A stretch of DNA of 64,000 nt, from NCBI RefSeq assembly GCF_004795035.1, contig NZ_SSBK01000001.1, positions 62,001 to 126,000 on the forward strand, read 5' to 3'. This DNA comes from Streptomyces sp. A0958 (GTDB taxonomy: Bacteria > Actinomycetota > Actinomycetes > Streptomycetales > Streptomycetaceae). A program made the position numbers and the translations under genes. A model generated the notes under the pieces. The model was not told the origin of the DNA. It did not search any database and worked only from the letters and a program-made list of their open reading frames with translations. The number at the start of each line of letters is the position of its first letter. Position 1 is the first letter of the stretch. Positions 44,636-53,320 of the stretch are shown piece after piece.

Positions 44636-45307
44636 TCAGTTCCAGCCGGTGAGATCCCCGACAAAGTCCTCGTACGAGCGGTTGGTGCCACGTGGGGAGG
44701 GGATCAGCCCGTGTTGCTGGGCCTCGCGGGCGACCGCTGGGCCGTCGCTCTCCCGGAAGACCGGCGGGCCAAGCCCTCGTTTCAGCTCCTCCTTGGCGTC
44801 TTTGACACGCCCGGTGTCCTTGTCGAGCAGGTGGGCGGGGACCTTCCAGCGCGGGCGGACGTGAGGGAAGGCGTCCGGGAAGAGCAGCAACCAGCCCTCG
44901 CTCTCCCAGGCAGCGAGTGCGAACGCGCTCCGGAACCCATGGCACTGGCGTGCGAGCTCGTCGGTCAGCGATCTGCGGATGCGCTCGTAGTGGACGTCGG
45001 TGTAGCCGTCCAGGTCTTCGTGGACGACGAAGCCGTGCAGCTCGGCCCGCTGCTGACGCGCTTTGGCCCGAGCCTTGCCGACCAGGGCTTCCACGGCAGC
45101 CGCCAGCTTTGGTCCGGACTTCCGGCGCAGCCGTACCGGGTCGTTGATGCGGACGAGTTTGGCCGCATCGCTCAGGTCGGGCCGATGCGCGCGTATGAGC
45201 GCGGCGAGGATCTCGCAGTCGTTCCGGTCCTCGCCGGCCAGTACGATGACGCCCCGTTCCTGTGCCCGGGACCCACGCCCGCCTCCCTGCCGCCCCTTTG
45301 GCGTCAT
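44636..45307 (-). CDS. TOPRIM-like (DUF4276/RloB-like) effector partner of AAA ATPase
   Basis: A 223-residue protein. An initial VIVLAGEDRNDCEIL (Glu26) is followed by FVVHEDLDGY (Asp98, Asp100) and AAWESEGWLLLFPDAF (Glu135/137). This spacing of one Glu, a DxD and later acidic residues with a WLLL segment resembles the TOPRIM-type nuclease half of OLD-, RloB- or DUF4276-like systems. The ATG overlaps the ATPase stop (ATGA), so the two are translated together. It would be the effector nuclease of an abortive-infection-like pair. Family placement is by motif only. Confidence 0.65.
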   Translation of the reverse strand: MTPKGRQGGGRGSRAQERGVIVLAGEDRNDCEILAALIRAHRPDLSDAAKLVRINDPVRLRRKSGPKLAAAVEALVGKARAKARQQRAELHGFVVHEDLDGYTDVHYERIRRSLTDELARQCHGFRSAFALAAWESEGWLLLFPDAFPHVRPRWKVPAHLLDKDTGRVKDAKEELKRGLGPPVFRESDGPAVAREAQQHGLIPSPRGTNRSYEDFVGDLTGWN

Positions 45308-46542
45308 AGCTCACTCCCGGTGAGGTCTCCACCCAGCACACCGGAGAACCAGAGCTCCCCGAGCGGTTGTTCACCGGACTCTTCGACGATGTCCCTCACC
45401 TCGCCGACAGTGAGCGCAGGGATGATCGAGGCCCCATCGTCGACGCGGTCGCACACGACGAACTCTTCCGGGCGCAGCCGGTTCACCAGGGCGGGGGAGT
45501 GGGTGGCGACGATGAACTGGGTTCGCTCAGCAGCCTCGCGCAATCGCTGCACGACGAGTTCCAGCGCCTGCGGATGCAGCCCGTGATCGATCTCTTCGAT
45601 GCAGGTGAACGCCGGGGGATTCGGGTCATACAGCAGGGCGAGCAGCCCGAGAAGCCGGACGGTTCCGTAGGAGGCGTCGGCGAGCGGGGTCAGACGGCGC
45701 AGGCCGCGCTCGCGCAGTACGACGGTCAGCTGGTCGGTCGCCCCGCCGACCTCTTCGAACTCGATGTTCTCCAGCTGCGGCAGAACCTCACGGGCATCGG
45801 TGACCAGATCGTCCCAAGTCTCCTCACGGCCGCTCAGGTGGATCAGGAACCCGGCCAGGTTCTCGGCGTGCGGCGAGAGGGTGCTGAAGTCCGCACCCCG
45901 CAGGCGGGTCGGTTGCCGGGCGGCAGCCACGTCCACGTCAAAGACCCGAAACGACGACAGCCGGTCGGCGACCCGGGTCACCTCGTCGCCGCCGTCGGCG
46001 GGCCCGAGACGGGGGAGCGTGGACAAGCCGCTGCTCAGCCTCCGAATGCTGAAGTTGCCGCTGTCCTTGCTCTCGCCCGCCCGTACGTCGTGGATGCGTG
46101 CCTCCTCACCCTTGATGGTGATGCGTCGGCCGCGCCCCTGCCTGCGCTTGAAGGCGAAGCTCTCCTCCCGGGAGAGCGCGAAGTAGGGCGAACGCTCGCC
46201 CGACGATTTCGACCGCAGGGAGCGGCGGCGGATCGTAAGGTCGTATTCGTCCGGCGCGTTTCGGGTGGAGTTGGTCGTCCATGTCGCCTTGAGATGAATG
46301 CGCATGGAGGTCGGTGGCCTGTTCCCGCCCCAGAAGGCCACCTCGTCGAATCCGCCACGCGCGTCGAGCGCCGGCTGGAGGTCGGTACGGATGATGTCGG
46401 CCAGGAAGTCGAACACCTTCAGTACGTTGGACTTACCTGCGCCGTTCGGGCCCACCAACACGGTGAGTGGACCGAGCGGCACGGTCACGTCGCGTAGGCT
46501 GCGGAAGTTCTCGACATGCAGTTCGAGGAGACGGCCGGGCAT
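45304..46542 (-). CDS. OLD-like AAA ATPase (AAA_15/AAA_21)
   Basis: A 412-residue SMC/ABC-type ATPase. ELHVENFRSLRDV precedes Walker A GPNGAGKSN (residues 31-39). An ABC-signature-like SYGTVRLLGLLALL lies near 330, Walker B CIEEIDHGLHP near 352, and the H-switch VATHSPALVNRL near 383. Such ATPases act as sensors in two-gene defence systems (PARIS AriA, Septu PtuA, Retron-associated). ATG at 46542 chosen; the ribosome site is weak. Transcribed away from a divergent lipoprotein gene, and coupled by a 4-bp overlap to the TOPRIM-like gene. Confidence 0.85.
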   Translation of the reverse strand: MPGRLLELHVENFRSLRDVTVPLGPLTVLVGPNGAGKSNVLKVFDFLADIIRTDLQPALDARGGFDEVAFWGGNRPPTSMRIHLKATWTTNSTRNAPDEYDLTIRRRSLRSKSSGERSPYFALSREESFAFKRRQGRGRRITIKGEEARIHDVRAGESKDSGNFSIRRLSSGLSTLPRLGPADGGDEVTRVADRLSSFRVFDVDVAAARQPTRLRGADFSTLSPHAENLAGFLIHLSGREETWDDLVTDAREVLPQLENIEFEEVGGATDQLTVVLRERGLRRLTPLADASYGTVRLLGLLALLYDPNPPAFTCIEEIDHGLHPQALELVVQRLREAAERTQFIVATHSPALVNRLRPEEFVVCDRVDDGASIIPALTVGEVRDIVEESGEQPLGELWFSGVLGGDLTGSEL

Positions 46543-46826
46543 GGGGGACCTATCGAGTGGGTGCGACGGACGGCTTTCCCTCGCGAGAGGTACGCGTCCG
46601 ACCGTGAGCGGAACATCATGGCTCAGCGTATCCGGGCCGACTGTCATCGGCTTGAGTATTCGGCGTGGTCACTCGGCCGAGACCCGGTACGCGCTCACTT
46701 CTGCCCACCCGTCCGGCCGCTACTGCCACGGCGGGCCGATTGCGGCACGGGACGAACCACCCGGCCAGGCGAGCGACCGGTGGTGGGGTGATGGCCCCAG
46801 CACCGGCCTGTACCCACGGTGGATAC

Positions 46827-47387
46827 ATGCGTATACGTCAATTCTTTCCGGTCTGCGTCGCAACGATCACACTGACTGCAGGCTGCGCAGAGGGCAAGGA
46901 AGAGCCCGATGGCACGCCGGACCGTTCATCGGCGTCTGCAGGTCAGCAGAGCAAGCTGCCGAGTGACGGCGGCCGGACCTGGGAGCCGGACGACGCGATG
47001 CAGCGGGCGGGACGGGCCCTGCGACGGGCCACCGACAGCGACGCGCGTCCGGCACTCGTCGACACCGCGAGCGCGTTCGCGGCGAGTGGTATGAGCAAGA
47101 AGTACAAGGCGCCCGGTGATCGGCCGTACCTGCTCAGTATCACTTGCGACGCGGAGGGGATCGACGAACTCACCCTCACGTTGTCGAGGCGCGACCAGGA
47201 ACAGGCATACGGGATCGAGTGCGGAGACCGGGAGGCCGACCAGTTCAACATCCCCGCCGGTGAGCCGTTCACCGCACAGGTCGAGCCGGTCGAGGACGGC
47301 ACGGGCCTGATCCTGTGGCGCTTGGACACCATCGCCCGGGATGCGGTGGAGGGGTGTGACGACGACATCGACGGTTGCGACGGCTGA
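46827..47387 (+). CDS. Lipoprotein of unknown function
   Basis: A 186-residue protein with a signal peptide and lipobox LTAGC (Cys about residue 20). The mature part is acidic, with cysteines at CDAEG and IECGDRE and a cysteine/aspartate-rich end (EGCDDDIDGCDG). GGTGGA before the ATG at 46827. I do not recognise the family; it may be unrelated to the divergent ATPase. Confidence 0.75.
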   Translation: MRIRQFFPVCVATITLTAGCAEGKEEPDGTPDRSSASAGQQSKLPSDGGRTWEPDDAMQRAGRALRRATDSDARPALVDTASAFAASGMSKKYKAPGDRPYLLSITCDAEGIDELTLTLSRRDQEQAYGIECGDREADQFNIPAGEPFTAQVEPVEDGTGLILWRLDTIARDAVEGCDDDIDGCDG

Positions 47388-47474
47388 GCGGTGGGTGTTC
47401 TCCGCGCCTCTTTCCGCCCGGGGGCGCGTTGAACGTCGGCTGCACCCGCCAGGAGGTCATGGAGACCCCCAAAA

Positions 47475-47499
47475 ACGGGGTGCGCCCCCCGCACCCCGT
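47475..47499. terminator. Hairpin after lipoprotein gene
   Basis: ACGGGGTGCG and CGCACCCCGT form a perfect 10-bp stem with a 5-nt loop, 88 bp after the lipoprotein stop and 49 bp before the VOC remnant. Confidence 0.6.
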
Positions 47500-47547
47500 C
47501 CCTAGGCTGCGCGGGCGCCCCGCCAACGATTCGGAGACGTACGGAAC

Positions 47548-48006
47548 ATGACGCCCCACCTGTCAGCGATCGGCTTCCACGCGACCGACCCGGCGGACCT
47601 GGCCCGCTTCTGGGCCAACCTGCTGAACTGGGGACAGCCCGAACCGGGCCCCGCAGCCGCGGAGTTCAGGCTCCTGGCCCCCGACGCCCACGGCTTCGGG
47701 CTCCGCTTCACGCCGAGCCGGGAGCCCAAGTCCCGCCAGAACCAAGCGCACTTCGACCTGACCAGCGCCACCCCGGAGGCCCAGCGGGAGACGGTGGACC
47801 GGGCACTGGAACTCGGCGCGCGGCACATCGACGTCGGCCAGACCCCGGAGGACGGCCACATCGTCCTCGCCGATCCGGACGGCAACGAGTTCTGCGTGAT
47901 CGAGGCCGGCAACAAGTTCCTCGCCGACACCGGCTTCATCGGGGCGGTCGCCTGCGACGGCACCCAGGCGGTCGGCTACTTCTGGAGCGAGGCGCTGGGC
48001 TGGCCG
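47548..48006 (+). pseudogene. VOC (glyoxalase-fold) protein, 3'-truncated
   Basis: The N-terminal two-thirds of a two-module VOC protein is clear: HLSAIGFHATDPADLARFWA, FGLRFTPSREPKSRQNQAHF, VLADPDGNEFCVIE, then the start of the second module GYFWSEALGWP. At about 48005 the sequence changes abruptly into the reverse complement of a NUDIX gene start. The frame stays open to 48537 but the added residues are antisense to another gene. The ATG at 47548 looks intact. Confidence 0.75.
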
Positions 48007-48102
48007 CACGCCGATCATGAACTTCGCGTGGGCGAACCACAGGACGCGCCATTGCAGAGGGCCGCGAATGAGCTTCCACAGTCGGGCAACGATTCGCTTC
48101 AT
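48007..48102 (-). pseudogene. NUDIX hydrolase, 5' fragment only
   Basis: Reads MKRIVARLWKLIRGPLQWRV and continues WFAHAKFMIGV, the beginning of a Streptomyces NUDIX-hydrolase family as I recall it, with GAAAGG upstream of the ATG at 48102. It stops at the junction with the VOC remnant before the first NUDIX strand is complete. Family identification from 32 residues is tentative. Confidence 0.5.
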
Positions 48103-48291
48103 GCGCACCCTTTCGATAGGGCAAGCGTTGAACACTTGCGACTGGTTCAACCTGTGGCGTTGGGCGCGAGTCACGCCCACGTTTCCGTGGTGGCGGCCCC
48201 ACCGGGACGCCCCCTGGCGTGGATCGCTGACAGTTACGCTAGGGAGACGGGAATCCCAACGCACAGCGGCGTGCACAAGGTTGCACGCCAG

Positions 48292-49140
48292 TTATCCGAT
48301 TGCGCCCGTGGCCGAGGTGATCAACGCACGAGCGTTCGCCCCGTAGACGGCCAGTGCTGCCAGTTCTGCGAACGTATCGGCGTACATGCCTACCTCGCTC
48401 GGCTGTGTGATCGTGAGGTAGCCGGAGATCAATTCGACGTTGACCTGCGCTGTGTCGTAGATCCAGAACCCTTCTGCCGGCCAGCGTTCCCGATCGGGCT
48501 TCATGGGGACGACTCCCAGACTGACATTGGGAAGTGAGGCGATTGAGACAAGGTGGCCCAGTTGCCCGGTCATGACCTCGGCTCCGCCGATCCCGGCTCG
48601 CAACACCGACTCTTCAACCAGGAACGCAAACCGGCGGTCGCCCGTGTACAGGATGTGCTGGCGGTCCATTCGCGCGGCAACCGCGCCCGCGACGTCGTCC
48701 ACCAGCCCGCGCCGCTTTTGGATCGCGTGAAGTGCCGCCGTGGTGTACGGCTGCGTCTGGAGCATGCCTGGTACGAGCCACGACGAGTACGCCCGGAAGC
48801 GGCGGGTGCGCTCGTACAGCGGTAGCCGCGCTTCCTGCGCCTGCTTGAGTCCGGCTCGTTCCATACGACGCCAGCCGACCCACATCCCTTCCGCCGTCCG
48901 CAGCATGGCCGTGAGGTCCGCGGTCTGCTCCTCGGCGTCACATGCCCGGCACCATGCCCGGATGTCTTCGGCAGATGGAGGAGTACGGGCGTTCATGATG
49001 CGGGAGGATTTCGAACGACTCCACCCGCAACGCTCGGCAAGGCCGAGTCCGGACAGGCCGGCATCCCGGCAGAGTTCCGCGAGACGGTCCGCGAGAGCCT
49101 GCCGGGCCTGCTGGGCGCTGGAGGACGCAGAAAGAGCCAT
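48292..49140 (-). CDS. Scr1-type helix-turn-helix regulator
   Basis: A 282-residue protein. The N-terminal XRE HTH (LAERCGWSRSKSSRIMNART, about 32-51) is followed by the DUF5753-like sensor domain (SWLVPGMLQTQPYTTAAL, RMDRQHIL, FLVEESVLR, LPNVSLGVVPM). These Streptomyces regulators commonly sit beside a DUF397 or DUF6879 gene; here DUF6879 is 12 bp upstream in the same direction. Last gene of a three-gene unit. Confidence 0.9.
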   Translation of the reverse strand: MALSASSSAQQARQALADRLAELCRDAGLSGLGLAERCGWSRSKSSRIMNARTPPSAEDIRAWCRACDAEEQTADLTAMLRTAEGMWVGWRRMERAGLKQAQEARLPLYERTRRFRAYSSWLVPGMLQTQPYTTAALHAIQKRRGLVDDVAGAVAARMDRQHILYTGDRRFAFLVEESVLRAGIGGAEVMTGQLGHLVSIASLPNVSLGVVPMKPDRERWPAEGFWIYDTAQVNVELISGYLTITQPSEVGMYADTFAELAALAVYGANARALITSATGAIG

Positions 49141-49152
49141 GGCGTGTGATCG

Positions 49153-49671
49153 TCAGGAGGGCCGGTATTCCGCGTGGGGAATCGCCCTTTCCCACGCTGC
49201 CTCGTACGCCGTCGCGTACTGCTCCGCCAACGTCGGATCGTGGCGGACTTCCATCCGCTCACCGGTCCACTGACCATCGCCGCTGAAGTGGTGAAGGATC
49301 AGGGTCTCCGCGTCGATCACCCAGCCCTCCAGTGCCGGGAGCAACAGCCCGTGCGTCCGGGAACGGGGCAACCAACGCACGTCCTCGCCCGCTGCGACGT
49401 TCGTGAAGGTGCCGTCGTACTCGTAGCGCACGTAGTCGCTCAGCGGCTCGGAGACGACGCGCAGCCGCCGCATGGAAACACCCCGGCCGGTTGTCTCGAC
49501 CACCACGTCCAGCCACGAGCGCCACCAGGACTCGCGAGCCACCGGGTCGTACCGATGGCCTTGCTGCCAGCGGATGAACTCGGGATCGTCACGCATGTAG
49601 CTGTCCCGCATCTCAAGGTGCATGGCGGAGCGCCGCGCCTTGGCGAGTGCTTCACGTACCGCGGTTGCCAT
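49153..49671 (-). CDS. DUF6879 protein
   Basis: A 172-residue protein. HLEMRDSYMRDDPEFIRWQQ, RRLRVVSEPLSDYVRYEYD and RWLPRSRTHGLLLPALEGWV fit the DUF6879 family usually next to Scr1-type HTH genes. The start at 49671 overlaps the preceding gene by 20 bp, so translation is coupled. Function unknown. Confidence 0.85.
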   Translation of the reverse strand: MATAVREALAKARRSAMHLEMRDSYMRDDPEFIRWQQGHRYDPVARESWWRSWLDVVVETTGRGVSMRRLRVVSEPLSDYVRYEYDGTFTNVAAGEDVRWLPRSRTHGLLLPALEGWVIDAETLILHHFSGDGQWTGERMEVRHDPTLAEQYATAYEAAWERAIPHAEYRPS

Positions 49672-49918
49672 CGGTGGCCTCACTGTCCGGGCGGGGGATG
49701 AACTGGAGCATGTTGGCGGGCAGACGGATCATGCTCTCGTGATCCGGTACGTCGGTCGAGTGGCCGGGCACGGAACCGACTTCCTGCGCCTGCCGAACCG
49801 TCTCGTCGTCGGCGGTCCATGACTGGATGATCAGGTCACCGGTCGTATCGTCCAGCCAGATCGTGGGCGATCCGTCATCTGGTGTGTTCGGCCAAATCCC
49901 CAGGAACTCAAGGGCCAT
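49652..49918 (-). CDS. Small acidic protein, first gene of HTH/DUF6879 unit
   Basis: An 88-residue acidic protein beginning MALEFLGIWPNTPDDGSPTI and ending in polar residues. AGGAG is eight bases before the ATG at 49918. It overlaps DUF6879 and belongs to the same transcript as the HTH regulator. Family not known to me. Confidence 0.75.
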   Translation of the reverse strand: MALEFLGIWPNTPDDGSPTIWLDDTTGDLIIQSWTADDETVRQAQEVGSVPGHSTDVPDHESMIRLPANMLQFIPRPDSEATDGNRGT

Positions 49919-50130
49919 TGGGCTCTCCTCTAACGGGTCGGCTGCACGTGTGTGCACGAGCGTCACCCCGCCTGTCAGCAGCGTCAAGGGCGCCTCGGCC
50001 CTCCACTGGCAGGGCTGTCTTCGCGGGTGTCGATTCCCCAGCGGCAAGGCGTCCGCCGAGGAACCCGCCGATGAGTTCAGCGTTCGCGAGCGGTCCATCC
50101 AGTGACGCGATCGTTCACGACAGGAGTGCC

Positions 50131-50499
50131 ATGTCCACCATTCAGCCCGTCATCCTGACCGCCGACCAAGACGTTCTGGTCGGCTTCTATACGGATCTGT
50201 TCGGCGCCGAGGAGATCTTCCGGGTGCCGGCGGAGGGCCCGGCCTTCTACCTCGGTCTGCGCATCGGTGACACCGATCTCGGGGTGGTGGCGAAGCCGGA
50301 CCTGGAGCCGGGGGCGGCGCCGCGGATTCTGCTCAGCATCGGCGTCGACGACGTCCACGCCACGCTCAACCGGGTGGAGGCGCTGGGCGGCTCGGTCAGC
50401 GGTGGCCCCAGCGACATGCCGTGGGGACAGCGCGTCGCCCACATCCGGGACCCCGACGGCAACGCGGTGAACCTCACCCAGCCGATCCCGCAGGGATAA
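50131..50499 (+). CDS. VOC-family protein
   Basis: A 122-residue single glyoxalase-fold module pair: ILTADQDVLVGFYTDLFGAE, FYLGLRIGDTDLGVV, LSIGVDDVHATLNRVEALGG and HIRDPDGNAVNLTQP. Such proteins include glyoxalases and bleomycin/fosfomycin resistance factors. AGGAG seven bases before the ATG. Specific role unknown. Confidence 0.88.
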   Translation: MSTIQPVILTADQDVLVGFYTDLFGAEEIFRVPAEGPAFYLGLRIGDTDLGVVAKPDLEPGAAPRILLSIGVDDVHATLNRVEALGGSVSGGPSDMPWGQRVAHIRDPDGNAVNLTQPIPQG

Positions 50500-50515
50500 G
50501 GCGCCCGCGAACCGG

Positions 50516-51193
50516 TCAGCGCCCCACTCGCCCCGGCAGCCCCAGCTCCCCCGCCCGCAGCCCCGCCTGGAAGCGGGAGCCGGCCTCCAGGGTGACCATC
50601 AGGTCGGCCACGCGGCGGCGGTACGTGCGCAGGGAGAGGCCGAGGCGGCGGGAGGCCGACGCGTCGGTGAGGCCGGAGCCGAGGGCTTCGAGGATCACGC
50701 GGGCTTCGGCGTCCAGGTGCGGGGTGTCGGTGCGCAGGTAGGCGTCGTAGTCCGTCGACTGGTCCCACATCGCGGAGAACAGCGAGTGGACGCCGTCGAT
50801 CATGTTCTGCGACGTCGTGACGGAGTACTCGCGGCCGGTCGGTGAGTCCCGGCCGGCCAGGATCATCACGCGCCGGTCGATGATGATCGTCTCGTGCGGC
50901 AGCGCCGAGTCGGTGATCCGCACCTGCGCCCCGTTGCTCCGTACCTGCCGCAGGTGCGCACGGGACCCCTCGTCGGTCAGCGCGACCGGGCTGAGCAGCT
51001 TGCGCGTGGTGAAGCCCGGGGAGGCCGCGGGGCGCATCCGGCGCTGGATCGCGGCCCTGGCCTCCGGCTGCGCCCAGGTGCTCAGGTCCCGGGCGACGCA
51101 CAGGAAGTCCGTGCGGGCGGACTCGAAGAAGTGACCGGCGCGCGCGAGAAGCTCCGCGTCCCCGCGGACGGAGAAGATCTGTTCGTTCCGCAT
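50516..51193 (-). CDS. Helix-turn-helix regulator with LuxR-type C-terminus
   Basis: A 225-residue protein. The N-terminal ~150 residues (LLARAGHFFESARTDFLCVA, ITDSALPHETIIIDRRVMIL) resemble TrmB/PLD-like sensor regions of actinobacterial regulators. The C-terminal LuxR-like HTH is EALGSGLTDASASRRLGLSL and RTYRRRVADLM. Divergent from an aldo/keto reductase with 66 bp between starts, so that gene is the likely target. Confidence 0.85.
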   Translation of the reverse strand: MRNEQIFSVRGDAELLARAGHFFESARTDFLCVARDLSTWAQPEARAAIQRRMRPAASPGFTTRKLLSPVALTDEGSRAHLRQVRSNGAQVRITDSALPHETIIIDRRVMILAGRDSPTGREYSVTTSQNMIDGVHSLFSAMWDQSTDYDAYLRTDTPHLDAEARVILEALGSGLTDASASRRLGLSLRTYRRRVADLMVTLEAGSRFQAGLRAGELGLPGRVGR

Positions 51194-51259
51194 ACCGTGA
51201 GTCTGGCAGCAAACTGCCACGGATTGGGACGCGCCGGGACCCCGCGACACCATGAGGCC

Positions 51260-52114
51260 ATGACGACCTCCACGCACCCCAGCACCTTCGACCTCGGCGG
51301 CGACCTCCCCGTCAACCGCCTCGGCTTCGGCGCCATGCGCCTGCCGATGAGCACGTTCGACGGCCCCACCCGCACCCCGGAGAACGGCATCGCGGTGCTC
51401 CGCCGCGCCGTGGAGCTGGGCGTGAACCACATCGACACGGCGGCCTTCTACGCCCGGGGCGACGTACGGGCCAACGAGCTGATCCGCGAGGCCCTGGCCC
51501 CCTACCGCGACGGCCTGGTCATCGCGACGAAGGTCGGCCCGCTCCCCGGACCGGACGGCATGCCGAGCGGGCAGGCCACCCCCGACCAGCTGCGCGGCCT
51601 GGTCGAGGCCGACCTGCGCGCCCTGGGCGTCGACCGCCTCGATCTCGTCAACCTCCGGGTCGGCGGCCTGAGCGCACCGGGCGGCGAGTCCGTGGCCGAG
51701 CGGTTCGCCGCGCTGACCGAACTCCGCGAGGAGGGCCTGATCCGGCACCTCGGCGTCAGCAACGTCGACGCCGACCAGCTCGCCGAGGCGCGTACCGTCG
51801 CGCCCGTGGCGTGCGTACAGAACCCGTACGCCGACGACCTGGCGCTACTCGCGGAGTGCGAGGCCGCCGGGATCGCGTACGTGCCGTTCTTCCCGCTCGG
51901 CGGCGGTCGCGAACCCCTCGACACGCGGCGGCTGGAGAAGGTCGCGGCCCGGCTCGGCGCGACGGTCGCGCAGGTGCAGCTCGCCCTGCTGCTCGCCTCG
52001 TCCCCGGTGATGCTCGCCATCCCCGGCACGGGCGACCTCGCCCACCTGGAGGAGAACATGGCGGCCGGCGACCTCGTCCTCAGCGAGGCGGACGTGACCG
52101 AACTACGGGGCTGA
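51260..52114 (+). CDS. Aldo/keto reductase
   Basis: A 284-residue reductase. Motifs: RLGFGAMRLP, VNHIDTAAFYARGDVRANEL (catalytic Asp/Tyr), VIATKVGP (Lys), HLGVSNVDADQL and PGTGDLAHLEENM. The histidine usual at LDLVNLR is replaced, as in some AKR subgroups. ATG at 51260; an upstream ATG at 51252 opens only three codons. Likely controlled by the divergent HTH gene. Confidence 0.92.
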   Translation: MTTSTHPSTFDLGGDLPVNRLGFGAMRLPMSTFDGPTRTPENGIAVLRRAVELGVNHIDTAAFYARGDVRANELIREALAPYRDGLVIATKVGPLPGPDGMPSGQATPDQLRGLVEADLRALGVDRLDLVNLRVGGLSAPGGESVAERFAALTELREEGLIRHLGVSNVDADQLAEARTVAPVACVQNPYADDLALLAECEAAGIAYVPFFPLGGGREPLDTRRLEKVAARLGATVAQVQLALLLASSPVMLAIPGTGDLAHLEENMAAGDLVLSEADVTELRG

Positions 52115-52204
52115 CCGCCCGGCCGGGCGTGGGCCTCGCCCCTGGCGTGATCCTGCGCCCGGACTCGACGCACGGTGCGCTCGGGGAACATTGAGGGGGG
52201 ATCG

Positions 52205-52265
52205 GCCGCCGAGTGACGTCCGCCGCCTGCCCGGGAAGGGCAGACGGCGGACGTCACTCGGCGGC
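52205..52265. terminator. Very long bidirectional terminator
   Basis: Perfect 21-bp arms (52205-52225 and 52245-52265, beginning GCCGCCGAGTGACGTCCGCC) with an inner CTGCCC/GGGCAG stem. It separates the convergent reductase and lipoprotein genes. Confidence 0.88.
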
Positions 52266-52287
52266 TCGGGCTCCGGGCCCGCCTCGA

Positions 52288-53073
52288 TCAGTTGTGGTTC
52301 TCGTCAATGGCGACGGCGACACCGTCCTTGACGTCGACGACGACGATGATGCCGCCCTTCTTGGCCGCCGCTTCGAGTTCGTCCTCGGTGCACTGCTTGG
52401 TGGACTGGCCGTCCGGGTCCCCGCAGATCCACCCGGCGCCGTTGATCTTGGTGGTGGTGGCGGTGAAGAACATGCGGTCCGGGCCCTCGAACGTCTTCGT
52501 CAGGGTGTACTTGCCCGGGGCCATGTATCCGAGCGTCCCCGTGAAGAGACCGGTCGCCTCGCCCTTGCCCGAGTCGTCGTCGGTCCCGCCGCCGCTGTCG
52601 GCGTGGTCCTCGATGATGCTGACCGCGACACCGTTTTCGAGCTTGACCGTCGCGCCGAAGCCCTTCTTGGCCGCCGCTTCGAGCTGGTCCTCGCTGCAAG
52701 GGGTCGCCGCCTGGCCGTCCGCGTCGCCGCAGATCTTGCCCGCGCCCTCGATGTCGGTGTCCTCCGAGGTGAAGAACGCCTGCCCCGCCTCACCCTTGCG
52801 GGTCACCATGTACTTGCCCGGCGCCATGTAGGAGACGGCGCCGGCCCAACTGCCGGTCACCTTCCCGCCCGAGCCCTTGCCCGCCTGCGCGTCGTCGCTG
52901 TCCGCGCCGTCCTTGCCGCCAGCCCCGCCCTTGGCTGCCGACTCGGACGCCGAGGGCCCGTCCGACACGCCTGCGCCTTCCGCGTCTCCGTCCTGGCAGG
53001 ACGTGAGCAGCAGCGTCGTGGCCAGCAGGGCGGAGGCGGTGAGGACGGTCTTGCGAAGGTGGCTGCGAAGCAT
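52288..53073 (-). CDS. Lipoprotein with duplicated domain
   Basis: A 261-residue lipoprotein (lipobox LLTSC, Cys about 26) followed by a Gly/Ser/Asp-rich linker. Two ~80-residue repeats follow, each with YMAPGKY, FFT, GAG-ICGD-DGQ, C-ED-LEAAAKKG in the same order, about residues 75-160 and 180-261. Each repeat has two conserved cysteines that may pair. GGGGGA is eight bases before the ATG. Function unknown; likely exposed on the cell surface. Confidence 0.85.
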   Translation of the reverse strand: MLRSHLRKTVLTASALLATTLLLTSCQDGDAEGAGVSDGPSASESAAKGGAGGKDGADSDDAQAGKGSGGKVTGSWAGAVSYMAPGKYMVTRKGEAGQAFFTSEDTDIEGAGKICGDADGQAATPCSEDQLEAAAKKGFGATVKLENGVAVSIIEDHADSGGGTDDDSGKGEATGLFTGTLGYMAPGKYTLTKTFEGPDRMFFTATTTKINGAGWICGDPDGQSTKQCTEDELEAAAKKGGIIVVVDVKDGVAVAIDENHN

Positions 53074-53320
53074 GGCGGGTTCCCCCAACGGGTCGTGAAC
53101 GGTCGTGGTGATGCGGCCGAAGCTTGGTCATGGCTGGCTCGCATCCGTACTTGATCACGACTCTGCTCGATGCCGCGACCAACGGGAGCCGCGGTTACGA
53201 AGCCATGACGCGATCGGGATGAGCGCAGTACCCGACGTTCCCGGCCCGTGACGGAAGCCGCTTCACCCGCGCCCCGGCCGGCCGCGTGGCCTCGGCAGGC
53301 CGGGCGGACGAACACGACTG

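Noticed and set aside
47548-48537. A 329-residue fused VOC protein
   Set aside because: Codons after about 48005 are antisense to a NUDIX start and a regulator gene; the frame is open by chance.
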